DNA of 64,000 bases from Rosenbergiella collisarenosi (GTDB taxonomy: Bacteria; Pseudomonadota; Gammaproteobacteria; Enterobacterales; Enterobacteriaceae), in assembly GCF_018494085.1 (NCBI RefSeq), contig NZ_JABBFP010000001.1:248001-312000 (forward strand), given 5' to 3'. The translations under genes were made by a program, and so were the position numbers. The notes beneath the pieces were generated by a model. It saw nothing but the letters and a program-made list of their open reading frames with translations, made no database searches and was not told the origin of the DNA. Within the stretch, counting starts at the first letter, position 1; every line of letters starts with the position of its first letter. Positions 1-9,244 of this stretch are shown in pieces.

Positions 1-56
1 TCGTGAAAAAGAGGCGACACAACCAGACACTGTATTACGCATTACGCTGTAATAAC

Positions 57-85
57 AAAGGCCTCATTATTACGAGGCCTTTTTT
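57..85 (+). terminator. Rho-independent terminator
   Basis: A 9-bp stem (AAAGGCCTC with GAGGCCTTT) around an 8-nt loop is followed by a run of T. It would end a rightward transcript entering from outside the window. It also lies just past the stop of the leftward gene at 92, so it may serve both strands. Confidence 0.8.
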
Positions 86-91
86 CCACTG

Positions 92-991
92 TTACTCGTT
101 AAACAACACCGATAGTTTCCCACCCGGCTCGGCTAATTTCGCCAGTTTTTTCTTATTGACGGTTGCGCGTTGCCCTAACTGTGACAAGCTAGGCGAATCA
201 TCTGCAGCCGTAGCATGTTCGTCCCCTTGTGCGGCAACGAGGCTTGACGCAGCCTGTTGTAGATAGGTCATGTAGCCAGCTTTAGTGGAAAGCTGCTCAC
301 TCTTCACCGGTTGGTGATCGCGTAGCCAGCTGCCGAGATAAAACTCAAGGAACGGCAGTGCTTGATCTGGTTTATCGTAGGCGATCCCTCGTAAGAAATA
401 GACGACTGAGCGATAAGGGTCGTTCTGCATGGCTTGTAGGCCGACCTGCTGGGGTAATTGGGCAGGTGTTACCGTATTGCCTTGAGGATCTTCTAACCAC
501 GTTAGATGCTGTTGTTGCATCGTGCTCCAAAATACATCCATGGATGCGAGGTGGCTAAAGTCGTTAGTAATACGCACCGCGAATGGAAAATCGTGGTTAT
601 TGGCTAGCGCGCGATAGGTTGATACCGTGTGGTGGCCATCAGTCAGGTAGATATGCTGATCAGGGGCAATCACCGCGCTTTTTACCTCATCAACATCTGT
701 CCCGACGGCAGCAAGACAGCTAAAGCTGCTAGGCGTGGCCAGAGAAGATTGGCTATCAAATGTTTTTACCCCTTTAGCCCCCATTTCTTTACAGAAATCT
801 TCAAATAATTTTTGTCGATCGTTTTGCAGCGTAGCCACTTTATAATTGACTTCGTCGTCTCCAATCGCCGGTTGAGTCGGGCGTATTTGGCTGACCGTTA
901 ATACTTTAATGGTCTGTGCATAAGAGAGCGAGCTGCACGATAAGCCCACCGCGACTAATGAAGCAAGGAGAACTGGAGTAAAGCGTTTCAT
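92..991 (-). CDS. Periplasmic ParB/sulfiredoxin-fold protein
   Basis: The protein has 299 residues from the chosen start. It opens with a signal peptide (KRF, a hydrophobic stretch, cleavage probably after SLSYA). The mature part carries a ParB/Srx-type core with the motif LTDGHHTVSTYRAL; the two histidines are near residues 120-121. This matches the 'putative ParB-like nuclease' family (ParBc_2), which is exported and is not a plasmid partition protein; its biochemical role is not established. The start at 991 was chosen because it has a GAGGAA ribosome binding site about 8 nt upstream, while the upstream ATG at 1006 is preceded only by pyrimidines. It lies downstream of sbmA on the same strand with a hairpin between them. 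Family is fairly sure, function unknown. Confidence 0.8.
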   Translation of the reverse strand: MKRFTPVLLASLVAVGLSCSSLSYAQTIKVLTVSQIRPTQPAIGDDEVNYKVATLQNDRQKLFEDFCKEMGAKGVKTFDSQSSLATPSSFSCLAAVGTDVDEVKSAVIAPDQHIYLTDGHHTVSTYRALANNHDFPFAVRITNDFSHLASMDVFWSTMQQQHLTWLEDPQGNTVTPAQLPQQVGLQAMQNDPYRSVVYFLRGIAYDKPDQALPFLEFYLGSWLRDHQPVKSEQLSTKAGYMTYLQQAASSLVAAQGDEHATAADDSPSLSQLGQRATVNKKKLAKLAEPGGKLSVLFNE

Positions 992-1017
992 TAATGTCTT
1001 CCTCATAAAAGGGGAGA

Positions 1018-1045
1018 ATAAAAAAAGGTGAGTTACCCCACCTTT
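1018..1045 (-). terminator. Terminator or attenuator after sbmA
   Basis: On the minus strand a short stem (AAAGGTG with CACCTTT) is followed by a run of seven T. It lies between the sbmA stop and the start of the ParB-like gene, so it should end or attenuate read-through from sbmA. Confidence 0.65.
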
Positions 1046-1058
1046 CCTTTATCTTTCA

Positions 1059-2294
1059 CTATTCTGAGGCTTCGTTGATTAAGTCTTGGTGTGACTTATC
1101 TCTGAGGATCATCTCAAAACTATGAAGACGCTTATAAATTGACATCAATTCGACTAACGTGGACCATGAATTGATCAAGTATTGGAACGATGAACGCACC
1201 TGATCGAATACATTGGAGATCTGGTTCATTAATCCTAGGGTGATGGTGCCGGCGACTATCGCTGGAAAGAGCACGAATAAGCCGAAAATATTATCCACTT
1301 GTAGATATAAAATACGCGTAATATTGAAATACAGGTAGTGGAAGTAAAGGCGGAAATAATTGTGGCGTACTTGGTGAAAAAGCTCTTTTACCGTAGGGGG
1401 CGTGGCGCGGTGCGCATCGTCCTCACCGTAAACCAGCTCCTTACGATAGGCCGCCTCTACGCGTTGATTTTTAAATGAAAGGCCTGGCAGCTTAATGCCG
1501 ACTAGCGCCAATAATGCGGTACCAAATACTGACCATACAATAGCGATAATGACTAAAGCATAGGGAATATTGCCGATGATCGGCACCTCTTTTACATGTA
1601 CAGAAAGTTGCGCCAAGATAGGAAGAAACGCAATTAACGTCATGATCGCCTGCAGTAGACTCACCCCCCAGCTTTCAAGTGTGTCGGCAAAGCGCATCGT
1701 GTCTTCCTGAACCCGCTGAGAGGCTCCCTCAACGTGACGTAACTTGCCCCAATTCGCCATGAAAAAGTTGTTCATCGCGGTACGCCAACGAAACACCCAG
1801 TGACTGACGAAAAAGTTATTGAGTACACCAACGACCACAGCGACTAAGGCGATGCCGAGAAAGGCGTAGATTTGCTGGTAGAAAGTGTCGATATGCACGG
1901 AACCGGCCTTTCCCAGTGCCTTTTGGATCAGATCTCCAAACGGGGCATACCAAGCATTAATCGCAACCCCTACTTGCACGCCAAACCAAGTTGAGAAGAT
2001 GATCAGCGCCGATCCCCATACCGACCAACGCTGCCAAGGGTGGTTGTCGATAATACGCCATATTCCCGCGAATACTGCGACCGCCCCCCAGAAATAGAGA
2101 TAGAACCACAGGTAACTCAGCTGCCAAAATCGAACGACGGTGGTGGGTAACGGGGCGAGGAACGCCTTCGCGAGTGAGGGGATATGGGCCGGTAACTGCG
2201 CTGCAAATCCGAACCAAAACAGAACCACGACCAAACTCCACAGGGCGGCACTGGAGAAGAAGAGCAGTGGGCGTGGGAAATAACACTTAAACAT
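1059..2294 (-). CDS. sbmA: Peptide antibiotic transporter SbmA
   Basis: This is a 411-residue inner-membrane protein of the SbmA/BacA family, close to the usual 406 residues. It shows the family's hydrophobic segments and the conserved stretches [14 protein letters not shown] and [18 protein letters not shown]. SbmA is a proton-driven dimeric importer of proline-rich peptides, microcins B17 and J25 and bleomycin, with an ABC-like membrane fold but no ATPase domain. The start has a GGGAG ribosome binding site. In E. coli sbmA is followed by the lipoprotein gene yaiW; here it is followed by a different exported protein. The identification is firm. Confidence 0.95.
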   Translation of the reverse strand: MFKCYFPRPLLFFSSAALWSLVVVLFWFGFAAQLPAHIPSLAKAFLAPLPTTVVRFWQLSYLWFYLYFWGAVAVFAGIWRIIDNHPWQRWSVWGSALIIFSTWFGVQVGVAINAWYAPFGDLIQKALGKAGSVHIDTFYQQIYAFLGIALVAVVVGVLNNFFVSHWVFRWRTAMNNFFMANWGKLRHVEGASQRVQEDTMRFADTLESWGVSLLQAIMTLIAFLPILAQLSVHVKEVPIIGNIPYALVIIAIVWSVFGTALLALVGIKLPGLSFKNQRVEAAYRKELVYGEDDAHRATPPTVKELFHQVRHNYFRLYFHYLYFNITRILYLQVDNIFGLFVLFPAIVAGTITLGLMNQISNVFDQVRSSFQYLINSWSTLVELMSIYKRLHSFEMILRDKSHQDLINEASE

Positions 2295-2463
2295 GATGAC
2301 TCCCTGAAAATTAACTCCTACGACGACTATACTAACTTAACCGACCGGAGAAGGATCTTACTGGCGATTAAAAAACATATTCAGATGACAAGATGTTAAA
2401 TCTGGTCACAAAAAATAAGATGATATGACTTTTGATGTTACCTAACTGTGTTACAATTGGGGT

Positions 2464-2475
2464 GTTACCGGTAAC
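2464..2475 (+). promoter_or_regulatory. GntR-like operator upstream of gluconate dehydrogenase
   Basis: The perfect 12-bp palindrome GTTACCGGTAAC lies about 95 bp upstream of the first dehydrogenase gene. It matches the core of the GntR/IdnR gluconate operators of E. coli, which have TGTTACC and GTAACA half-sites. A related sequence (TGTTACCTAAC) lies about 25 bp further upstream. The link to gluconate control is inferred from this match and from the genes downstream. Confidence 0.55.
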
Positions 2476-2569
2476 TATCTAATTACACTATAACTGAGTT
2501 TCCGCACAACACCGTCTCGCTCACTTTCAATTTTTCATGCTGCATTATTTGCAGTATTAAGGCAATGTC

Positions 2570-3304
2570 ATGTCAGAACAAAAAAACGGCCAGTCACGCC
2601 GTGATTTTCTGCTGAAAACTATCGCGATCGCCCCGGCTATGGCTGTCGGTACTGCAGGGATCGGGGCTCTAGAAAGCCGAAGCGTCTTAGCCGCAGACAA
2701 CACCAATACTCCTCATACTCATGCGAGAGACTACCAGCCTACGTGGTTTACGGCTGAAGAGTTCGCGTTTATCACGGCCGCTGTCACGCTGCTAATTCCA
2801 AACGATGACCGCGGACCAGGTGCTCTAGAGGCTGGCGTGCCTGAATATATCGATCGCCAGATGAATACGCCTTATGCCATCGGCGCAAACTGGTACATGC
2901 AGGGGCCTTTTACACCGGATGTTGATAAGGAATTTGGTTACCAGCTTCCTTTAGTTCCGCAGCAGATCTATCGTTTAGGTATCGCTGAGGCTAACCAGCA
3001 AAGCCAAAAGCACTATGGTAAGGTCTTTGCTGAACTCACCGCGGCACAGCAAATTGAGTTTCTTAAGGCACTTGAAGCGGGAAGCGCTACATTCCAGCAG
3101 CTTCCGGCAAAGACTTTCTTCTCATTCCTCTTACAAAATACCCGCGAAGGCTTCTTTAGCGATCCTATCCATGGTGGAAACCAAGGCTTGGTCGGCTGGA
3201 AACTTATTAATTTCCCAGGGGCGCGGGCAGACTTTATGGATTGGGTAGAGCGTGGAGAACGCTATCCTTTACCACCAGTATCGATTCGGGGTGAGAGAAG
3301 TTAA
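2570..3304 (+). CDS. Gluconate 2-dehydrogenase, small (subunit 3) protein
   Basis: The 244-residue protein starts with a Tat signal (SRRDFLLK followed by a hydrophobic segment, cleavage probably near VLAAD). The rest matches the gluconate 2-dehydrogenase subunit 3 family, the small gamma subunit of the membrane FAD-dependent dehydrogenases. In known complexes this subunit is needed for export and maturation of the flavoprotein, which has no signal of its own and travels with it. The ribosome binding site AAGG lies 7 nt before the ATG. The flavin subunit begins 2 nt after its stop and the cytochrome follows, giving a complete operon. Confidence 0.92.
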   Translation: MSEQKNGQSRRDFLLKTIAIAPAMAVGTAGIGALESRSVLAADNTNTPHTHARDYQPTWFTAEEFAFITAAVTLLIPNDDRGPGALEAGVPEYIDRQMNTPYAIGANWYMQGPFTPDVDKEFGYQLPLVPQQIYRLGIAEANQQSQKHYGKVFAELTAAQQIEFLKALEAGSATFQQLPAKTFFSFLLQNTREGFFSDPIHGGNQGLVGWKLINFPGARADFMDWVERGERYPLPPVSIRGERS

Positions 3305-3306
3305 TC

Positions 3307-5091
3307 ATGGCTAATGAGCAGAAAAAAGTAGACGCAGTGATCGTGGGTTTCGGATGGGCGGGTGCCATTATGGCCAAAGAGCTCACCGAGGCAGGTTTGA
3401 CAGTGGTAGCGCTAGAGCGAGGCCCACATCGCGATACTTACCCCGATGGTGCTTACCCGCAATCTATTGATGAGTTGACGTATAACGTCCGTAAAAAGTT
3501 ATTCCAAGATCTGTCAAAAAGTACGGTTACCATACGTCATAACCCTTCGCAAACAGCGGTACCTTATCGCCAGCTAGCGGCCTTCCTACCGGGTACCGGA
3601 ACGGGTGGTGCAGGATTACACTGGTCGGGGGTGCATTTCCGTGTTGACCCGGCAGAACTGCGTTTACGTAGTCATTATGAAGAGCGTTACGGTAAAAATT
3701 TCATCCCGGAAGGCATGACGATTCAAGATTTCGGCGTGACTTATGACGAGCTGGAACCGTTCTTCGACCAATCTGAAAAAGTCTTTGGTACATCGGGCAC
3801 GGCTTGGTCGATCAAAGGTAATGTCGTAGGTAAAGATAAGGGCGGTAACCCTTTCGCTGGCGATCGCTCGCAAGACTTCCCGTTACCCGCACAGAAAAGA
3901 ACCTACTCCGCACAACTTTTCTACAAAGCGGCACAGGCTGTGGGTTACCACCCTTACGATATGCCATCCGCTAACACATCCGGACCCTATACGAATACTT
4001 ACGGTGCGCAGATGGGGCCATGTAACTTCTGTGGTTATTGTAGTGGTTATGCGTGCTATATGTACTCTAAGGCTTCGCCGAACGTCAATATCTTACCCGC
4101 GTTACGCCAAGAGCCGAAATTCGAGCTACGTAATGACTCTTATGTATTGAGAGTTAACCTTACTGACGATAAAAAGCGGGCGACGGGCGTGACTTATGTT
4201 GATGCGCAAGGTCGTGAACAGGTACAACCTGCTGACTTAGTAATTCTATCGGCTTTCCAGTTCCATAACGTCCATCTCATGCTGTTATCGGGTATCGGTA
4301 AGCCTTACAACCCTATCAGCAATGAAGGGGTCGTTGGGCGTAACTTTGCCTACCAGAATATGTCGACCCTGAAGGCATTGTTCGACAAAAATACCACGAC
4401 TAACCCTTTTATCGGCGCAGGCGGTGCAGGGGTAGCGATCGATGATTTTAATGCGGATAACTTCGACCATGGCCCACACGGCTTCGTCGGCGGCTCTCCA
4501 TTCTGGGTAAACCAAGCTGGCGTTAAGCCAATCTCAGGGCTACCGGTTCCAGCCGGGACACCGACCTGGGGAAGCGAGTGGAAAGCGGCGGTGGCCGATA
4601 CTTATACTCACCACGTCTCGATGGATGCGCATGGTGCCCATCAGTCATACCGCAATAACTACTTAGATCTCGACCCGAACTATAAAGATATTCATGGCCA
4701 GCCTCTGCTGAGAATGACATTTGATTGGCAAGAGAACGACATCAAAATGGCACAGTTTATGGTGTCCAAAATGCACAACATCGCACAGGCGATGAATCCA
4801 AAAGCTATTCTCGGTGCGGCGAAAAAAGAGGGTGCTCATTTCGATACGACCTCTTATCAGACTACCCATATGAATGGTGGGGCGATAATGGGAGAGGATC
4901 CTAAGACCAGTGCGGTTAACCGTTACCTACAGAGCTGGGATGTCCATAACGTATTCGTACCGGGTGCATCAGCATTCCCGCAAGGTCTGGGCTACAACCC
5001 GACGGGACTCGTCGCGGCATTGACCTATTGGTCCGCAAAAACGATTCGCGAGGTTTACCTCAAGAATCCTGGCCCACTGGTTCAGGCATAA
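3307..5091 (+). CDS. Gluconate 2-dehydrogenase, FAD (GMC oxidoreductase) subunit
   Basis: The protein has 594 residues. An FAD-binding dinucleotide fold lies at the N-terminus (VIVGFGWAGAIMAKEL, then an acidic ALERG), and the C-terminus has the GMC-type segment FVPGASAFPQGLGYNPTG. The TGGAGLHWSG stretch is typical of membrane gluconate and sorbitol dehydrogenases. A cysteine cluster (CNFCGYCSGYAC, about residues 239-250) resembles the iron-sulfur ligand region reported in related enzymes. There is no signal peptide, consistent with Tat co-export with subunit 3. Likely reaction: periplasmic oxidation of D-gluconate to 2-keto-D-gluconate, with electrons going to the cytochrome subunit. A 2-ketogluconate or sorbitol dehydrogenase of the same family is possible; the GntR-like operator favours gluconate. 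Confidence 0.88.
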   Translation: MANEQKKVDAVIVGFGWAGAIMAKELTEAGLTVVALERGPHRDTYPDGAYPQSIDELTYNVRKKLFQDLSKSTVTIRHNPSQTAVPYRQLAAFLPGTGTGGAGLHWSGVHFRVDPAELRLRSHYEERYGKNFIPEGMTIQDFGVTYDELEPFFDQSEKVFGTSGTAWSIKGNVVGKDKGGNPFAGDRSQDFPLPAQKRTYSAQLFYKAAQAVGYHPYDMPSANTSGPYTNTYGAQMGPCNFCGYCSGYACYMYSKASPNVNILPALRQEPKFELRNDSYVLRVNLTDDKKRATGVTYVDAQGREQVQPADLVILSAFQFHNVHLMLLSGIGKPYNPISNEGVVGRNFAYQNMSTLKALFDKNTTTNPFIGAGGAGVAIDDFNADNFDHGPHGFVGGSPFWVNQAGVKPISGLPVPAGTPTWGSEWKAAVADTYTHHVSMDAHGAHQSYRNNYLDLDPNYKDIHGQPLLRMTFDWQENDIKMAQFMVSKMHNIAQAMNPKAILGAAKKEGAHFDTTSYQTTHMNGGAIMGEDPKTSAVNRYLQSWDVHNVFVPGASAFPQGLGYNPTGLVAALTYWSAKTIREVYLKNPGPLVQA

Positions 5092-5101
5092 GGAGAGGCT
5101 G

Positions 5102-6418
5102 ATGAAAAAGATTTTTTTGACCTTACTTACCGCGTTCGTCTCATTGAGTGCAGTAGCCGAAACGTCCGGCGATTTGGTGAAGCGTGGCGAATACTTGGCG
5201 CGTGCAGGGGACTGTGTGGCCTGTCATACCGCTAAGGGAGGTAAACCTTTTGCGGGCGGCTTAGCGATGGCGACTCCGATCGGGACTATCTACAGCACCA
5301 ACATCACCCCTGATAAACAAACGGGTATTGGCGATTATAGCTACGACGACTTCCAAAAAGCAGTACGTCAAGGGATCGCTAAAACTGGAGATACACTCTA
5401 CCCAGCAATGCCTTATCCGTCCTATGCGGTAGTGAGCGACGAAGATATGCATGCCCTTTATGCCTACTTTATGCAGGGTGTACCAGCCGTTAATCAGCCG
5501 AATAAAGCGACCGATATCCCTTGGCCGCTTTCTATGCGCTGGCCATTGGCTATCTGGCGTAACATGTTCGCGCCGGAAGTGAAAGCTTTTGTCCCGACGG
5601 CTCAAGATGATGAGAGTGTAAATCGGGGACGTTACTTGGTGGAAGGTCTCGCTCACTGCGGCGCATGTCATACGCCACGTAGCATTACGATGCAAGAAAA
5701 AGTCCTTAATGGCCAAGACAATACCACTTACTTGGCGGGAAGCAGCGCGCCGATCGATGGTTGGACTGCCAGTAATTTACGGGGTGATAATCGTGATGGG
5801 TTAGGTCGTTGGAGCCAACAAGACATAGAGCAATTCTTGCGTTATGGGCGTAATGACCAAACCGCTGTATTTGGTGGAATGACCGATGTTGTTGAACACA
5901 GCTTACAATATCTTACTGATGCAGATATTACTGCGATTGCGCGTTATCTAAAAACCTTGGCGCCGCAGGATGCTCACCAGCCAGTTTTTAAAGCTGATGA
6001 TAGTGTTGCGAAAGCGTTATGGAAGGGTGATGACCAAAAAGCGGGCGCAAGCGAATATGTCGATAGCTGTGCAGCCTGCCATAAAACGGATGGTACAGGG
6101 TACAAACGTTTCTTCCCGCAGTTAAAAGGTAACCCTGTTATCTTGGCGGAGGACCCGACTTCATTGATCCATATCATCTTAACCGGCGCACGTTTACCAA
6201 GCGTTGCGGGTGCGCCTTCGGCGGTTACTATGCCTGCCTTCGGCTGGCGGATGAACGATGAACAAGTCGCGAATCTGGTTAACTTCGTAAGAAGTAGCTG
6301 GGGGAATACTCAAGCTTCAACCGTGAGTGCTAGTGACGTTGCCAAAATACGCCAGCAAGACGATGTTAAAGGCCAGTTAGGGAGTAGTAGCATCGACACC
6401 CTAGAAAAACGGCAATAA
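5102..6418 (+). CDS. Gluconate 2-dehydrogenase, triheme cytochrome c subunit
   Basis: The 438-residue protein has a Sec signal peptide (MKKIFLTLLTAFVSLSAVAE) and three heme c motifs: CVACH at residues 38-42, CGACH at 186-190 and CAACH at 323-327. This is the three-domain layout of the cytochrome subunit of membrane gluconate and alcohol dehydrogenases. It takes electrons from the FAD subunit and passes them to ubiquinone at the outer face of the inner membrane. The ribosome binding site AAGGAG is strong. It is the last gene of the operon and is followed by a good terminator. Confidence 0.93.
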   Translation: MKKIFLTLLTAFVSLSAVAETSGDLVKRGEYLARAGDCVACHTAKGGKPFAGGLAMATPIGTIYSTNITPDKQTGIGDYSYDDFQKAVRQGIAKTGDTLYPAMPYPSYAVVSDEDMHALYAYFMQGVPAVNQPNKATDIPWPLSMRWPLAIWRNMFAPEVKAFVPTAQDDESVNRGRYLVEGLAHCGACHTPRSITMQEKVLNGQDNTTYLAGSSAPIDGWTASNLRGDNRDGLGRWSQQDIEQFLRYGRNDQTAVFGGMTDVVEHSLQYLTDADITAIARYLKTLAPQDAHQPVFKADDSVAKALWKGDDQKAGASEYVDSCAACHKTDGTGYKRFFPQLKGNPVILAEDPTSLIHIILTGARLPSVAGAPSAVTMPAFGWRMNDEQVANLVNFVRSSWGNTQASTVSASDVAKIRQQDDVKGQLGSSSIDTLEKRQ

Positions 6419-6436
6419 TATCTTTCTGCCTGTGAG

Positions 6437-6472
6437 AAAAGCGGTAATCCTGGTGATTACCGCTTTTTTTTT
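6437..6472 (+). terminator. Terminator of the gluconate dehydrogenase operon
   Basis: A 13-bp perfect stem (AAAAGCGGTAATC with GATTACCGCTTTT) around a 5-nt loop runs into a T tract. The stop codon of the convergent MFS gene lies in the tail, so the hairpin probably serves both directions. Confidence 0.92.
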
Positions 6473-7850
6473 AGATATGTTCCAGGTCTTTACCGCGGGT
6501 AGTCGGACCAAAAATACCGACAGAGACCATGACCATCAGCATGCTGAATACGATAAACATGACGACAGCGCTGCTTCCTGCTGAGGTCAGAATAAAGCCA
6601 ATCAGTACACTGCTCAGTGCGGTGGAAAGCCGGCTGAAGGAGTAACAGAAACCTACCGCGCGGGCGCGAATCGCGGTGGGGAAAATTTCGGTTTGGTAGG
6701 CATGATAACTATAGGTTAGCCAAGCATTGGAATAGGTGATAAGAAAGCCACAAATAATCATCATCCAAGGTTGTTGCGTCAGAGCAAAGCCGGTGCCACA
6801 GATAACGGTCATTAGCGAGGCGCCGACAATCTGCCACTTATTTTCTAGCTTATCGGCATACAGCGTACAGAGTAGTGACCCTAGAGGGTAGGCGAGAGTA
6901 ATAAAAAATGCATACAACAAGCTGTGTGATAGCGAAGCCCCTTTACCGGAAAGCAGCGTCGGCAACCAATTACCAAAGCCAAAAAAGCCGATGGCTTGGA
7001 AAAAATTCATCACGACTAACATTAAGGTGCGCTTACGCCATTTCGGCGACCAAATATCACGAAATTGCCCTTTAATACTATGCTGAGCACTTGCTATAGG
7101 GAGGGTAGTCACGATAGGGGCACCACAGCGTTTTTCCATATCCATCATTATCTGGTGAGCTGCATCTACCTGGTTTTTTTCCATTAACCAGCGCGGAGAT
7201 TCCGGTAACCGGCGTCTGACCAGCCAGATCACCATAGAAAATAACGCGCCGATAATAATTACCCATCTCCAGCCCGCTAAGCCGAACCATTGATGGGGGA
7301 TTAGCCACCATGAGAGAAGTGCCACCGCAGGAACCGAAAGAAACTGGATAAAGAACGCGAAGGCAAAGGCCTTACTTCTCAGGTGCGCCGGAGTCCATTC
7401 AGCCAAATAGGTATCGATGGTTACTAACTCGACGCCGAGTCCAATTCCAACGAGAAAGCGGCACAGTAAAATCCCTTCACTACTCTGTTGAAAGGCCATG
7501 ATTAATGAAAAGAGTCCGTACCACCCTAAGGCAAAGATAAAGGTCAGACGGCGGCCAAAGCGATCAGCAAAGGGAGCAAGTAGGCTAGCACCGACGAAAA
7601 GTCCTAGAAAGGTGACCGATGCAAAGGATGCTTGGTCTGAAATACCCAATAGTCCCGCTCGCCCGATATGAAAGATATGATCGGCAACCAATCCACTGCT
7701 GATATAACCCGTTTCAAAGAGGTCGAAGAGTTCAAAGAAACCGCCTAGCGCAAGGAGGCTGATAAATAACCATAGTGGTCGATTTGCAGGAAGCGCGTCG
7801 ATGCGTGCGGCAATAGAGTGTGGGGGAGAAGCATTGTAGTCGTCGATCAT
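6471..7850 (-). CDS. MFS metabolite:H+ symporter
   Basis: The 459-residue membrane protein belongs to the major facilitator superfamily. It has the loop 2-3 motif ADRFGRRLTF and, after transmembrane segment 6, the PESPRWLMEKNQ motif of the sugar/metabolite-porter branch (as in E. coli YdjE and YaaU). About 12 transmembrane helices are visible. The substrate cannot be told from sequence. It ends against the gluconate dehydrogenase operon, so a sugar acid is a reasonable guess, but the two are convergent and not co-transcribed. Confidence 0.8.
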   Translation of the reverse strand: MIDDYNASPPHSIAARIDALPANRPLWLFISLLALGGFFELFDLFETGYISSGLVADHIFHIGRAGLLGISDQASFASVTFLGLFVGASLLAPFADRFGRRLTFIFALGWYGLFSLIMAFQQSSEGILLCRFLVGIGLGVELVTIDTYLAEWTPAHLRSKAFAFAFFIQFLSVPAVALLSWWLIPHQWFGLAGWRWVIIIGALFSMVIWLVRRRLPESPRWLMEKNQVDAAHQIMMDMEKRCGAPIVTTLPIASAQHSIKGQFRDIWSPKWRKRTLMLVVMNFFQAIGFFGFGNWLPTLLSGKGASLSHSLLYAFFITLAYPLGSLLCTLYADKLENKWQIVGASLMTVICGTGFALTQQPWMMIICGFLITYSNAWLTYSYHAYQTEIFPTAIRARAVGFCYSFSRLSTALSSVLIGFILTSAGSSAVVMFIVFSMLMVMVSVGIFGPTTRGKDLEHI

Positions 7851-7975
7851 TGGCAGGTTCCATCTCAGTCTGTTTGCATAGGCGATTGTTATTTTTTTAT
7901 AGGCGCAAAGGGACCTTCGCGTTTATCCAGCATAATGCAAGTTAGCCTCAACGGCCTAAGATTTACCTACGTGAA

Positions 7976-8004
7976 TATTAAAAAAGCCACCTAGTGGTGG
8001 CTTT
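7976..8004 (-). terminator. Terminator downstream of tsx
   Basis: On the minus strand a 9-bp stem (AAAGCCACC with GGTGGCTTT, 4-nt loop) is followed by a run of T. It lies 17 nt past the tsx stop codon. Confidence 0.9.
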
Positions 8005-8020
8005 GAAGGAGGGAAACAGC

Positions 8021-8875
8021 TTAGAAACTATAACCGGCGACTAAGTAGTAGCCCCAACCGGTGTTATTCGTGCGTGATCCGCCAAGATCGGCGCTACCTT
8101 CCCATTGTCCACCGTTATGGAAATAACGGGCGACAAACGAGTAATGCCAATGCGCGTAGCTTAATGCCAGAATATGACTCGATGCGATCGAGTTTTTAGT
8201 TCTCACCGTGCTGTTGTTACCGAGATCTGAACCCCAGTCAAAGTTAGTGAATCCAATGTAGGCAAGGTTTCCGCCCCATAGGGTGGTGATAGGGTACATA
8301 TATTTCACCTTGAAGCGATAACCATCCCAGCTATCTTCGTTCGTGGCGCCATAGTTTTCCCACTGATATTTCGCATAGACGTTCAAAGATAACGAGAGTT
8401 TAGTGCCAGTATCAATGTCAGTCCCTAACCCCATATACCAAGTATTTTGGCGATTTTTATCGTTAGGCCCCATATCGTAGATATAGTTGTTGGCAAAATA
8501 CCATTGTTTGATGGGACCGATGCTGAGGTCGGTATTTGTTAATTTATCGATAGAGAAGCGTGGCTCGATCTCCATGAATAACGGGGAGCCTTTTCCTTTA
8601 TCCCAAATACCGACATCGTTTGCGTTCCCCGTACCAAAAAACTTCGGCACATCGACATACCCGTAAAAATCGAACCAATCTTTGTGGGCGAACGCTTCAT
8701 ATTCCAGATAAATATCATTGTTCGGATGAGGGCCGAAACGAGTATGGTAGCTGCCGACGACATTGACGCTTTGGTGCCACCAATCAGAAAGATATTGCGG
8801 TGATTCATCGGCCCAAGCAGAGGTTGTCATGGTTGCGGCTAATGTGGTTGCGGCTATCAGTGATTTATATTTCAT
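8021..8875 (-). CDS. tsx: Nucleoside-specific outer-membrane channel Tsx
   Basis: The 284-residue product matches Tsx along its whole length, including [41 protein letters not shown]-type and SSHILAL stretches, and ends in a beta-strand with a terminal aromatic (VAGYSF). Tsx is a 12-stranded outer-membrane barrel that lets nucleosides and deoxynucleosides through, and serves as a receptor for phages and colicin K in E. coli. The start at 8875 was chosen over the upstream in-frame ATG at 8935 because it places a proper Sec signal peptide ([22 protein letters not shown]) at the N-terminus, cleaved before DES. Confidence 0.95.
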   Translation of the reverse strand: MKYKSLIAATTLAATMTTSAWADESPQYLSDWWHQSVNVVGSYHTRFGPHPNNDIYLEYEAFAHKDWFDFYGYVDVPKFFGTGNANDVGIWDKGKGSPLFMEIEPRFSIDKLTNTDLSIGPIKQWYFANNYIYDMGPNDKNRQNTWYMGLGTDIDTGTKLSLSLNVYAKYQWENYGATNEDSWDGYRFKVKYMYPITTLWGGNLAYIGFTNFDWGSDLGNNSTVRTKNSIASSHILALSYAHWHYSFVARYFHNGGQWEGSADLGGSRTNNTGWGYYLVAGYSF

Positions 8876-9019
8876 TATTATTTGCTCATCTAAGAGGTGA
8901 AACGCGAAAAAATGAGTTCCAAAAGATCGAAGCAACGGGTGAGGGTGCGCGAGCCTTATTTCTCTGTAGCGATTTTACCCTTAAAAGCTTCGTGATAAGG
9001 AACTATAAAAAAATTATAA

Positions 9020-9035
9020 TGTGACGAGTGTCTCA
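9020..9035. promoter_or_regulatory. CRP-like site between tsx and the PilZ gene
   Basis: The sequence TGTGACGAGTGTCTCA matches the CRP consensus TGTGA-N6-TCACA at nine of ten half-site positions. It lies about 145 bp upstream of tsx, which is CRP- and CytR-controlled in E. coli, and about 210 bp upstream of the PilZ gene. The rest of this 369-bp divergent gap (8876-9244) shows no gene or repeat. The site is a sequence match only. Confidence 0.4.
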
Positions 9036-9244
9036 TTTTTTAATCAACACACTGAACCTTTTGCCTTTTTTTTACTACAGGTCGAGAGATTAGCCGATGA
9101 AACGCTGGACGATAAGGGATACTTATCGATTGTAAGAATAAGCCATGCTAATATTTAAAAAATGGGCGCATAATCTACTGATCAGCAACTATTTTTCGAA
9201 CGGATGCCCAGCCAAGCGTAGGTTTGCTATAGAGGATGCCATGT

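Noticed and set aside
3..266. Open frame at the left end (plus strand)
   Set aside because: It runs through the terminator at 57-85 and opposite the 3' end of the ParB-like gene; no ribosome binding site and no recognisable protein.
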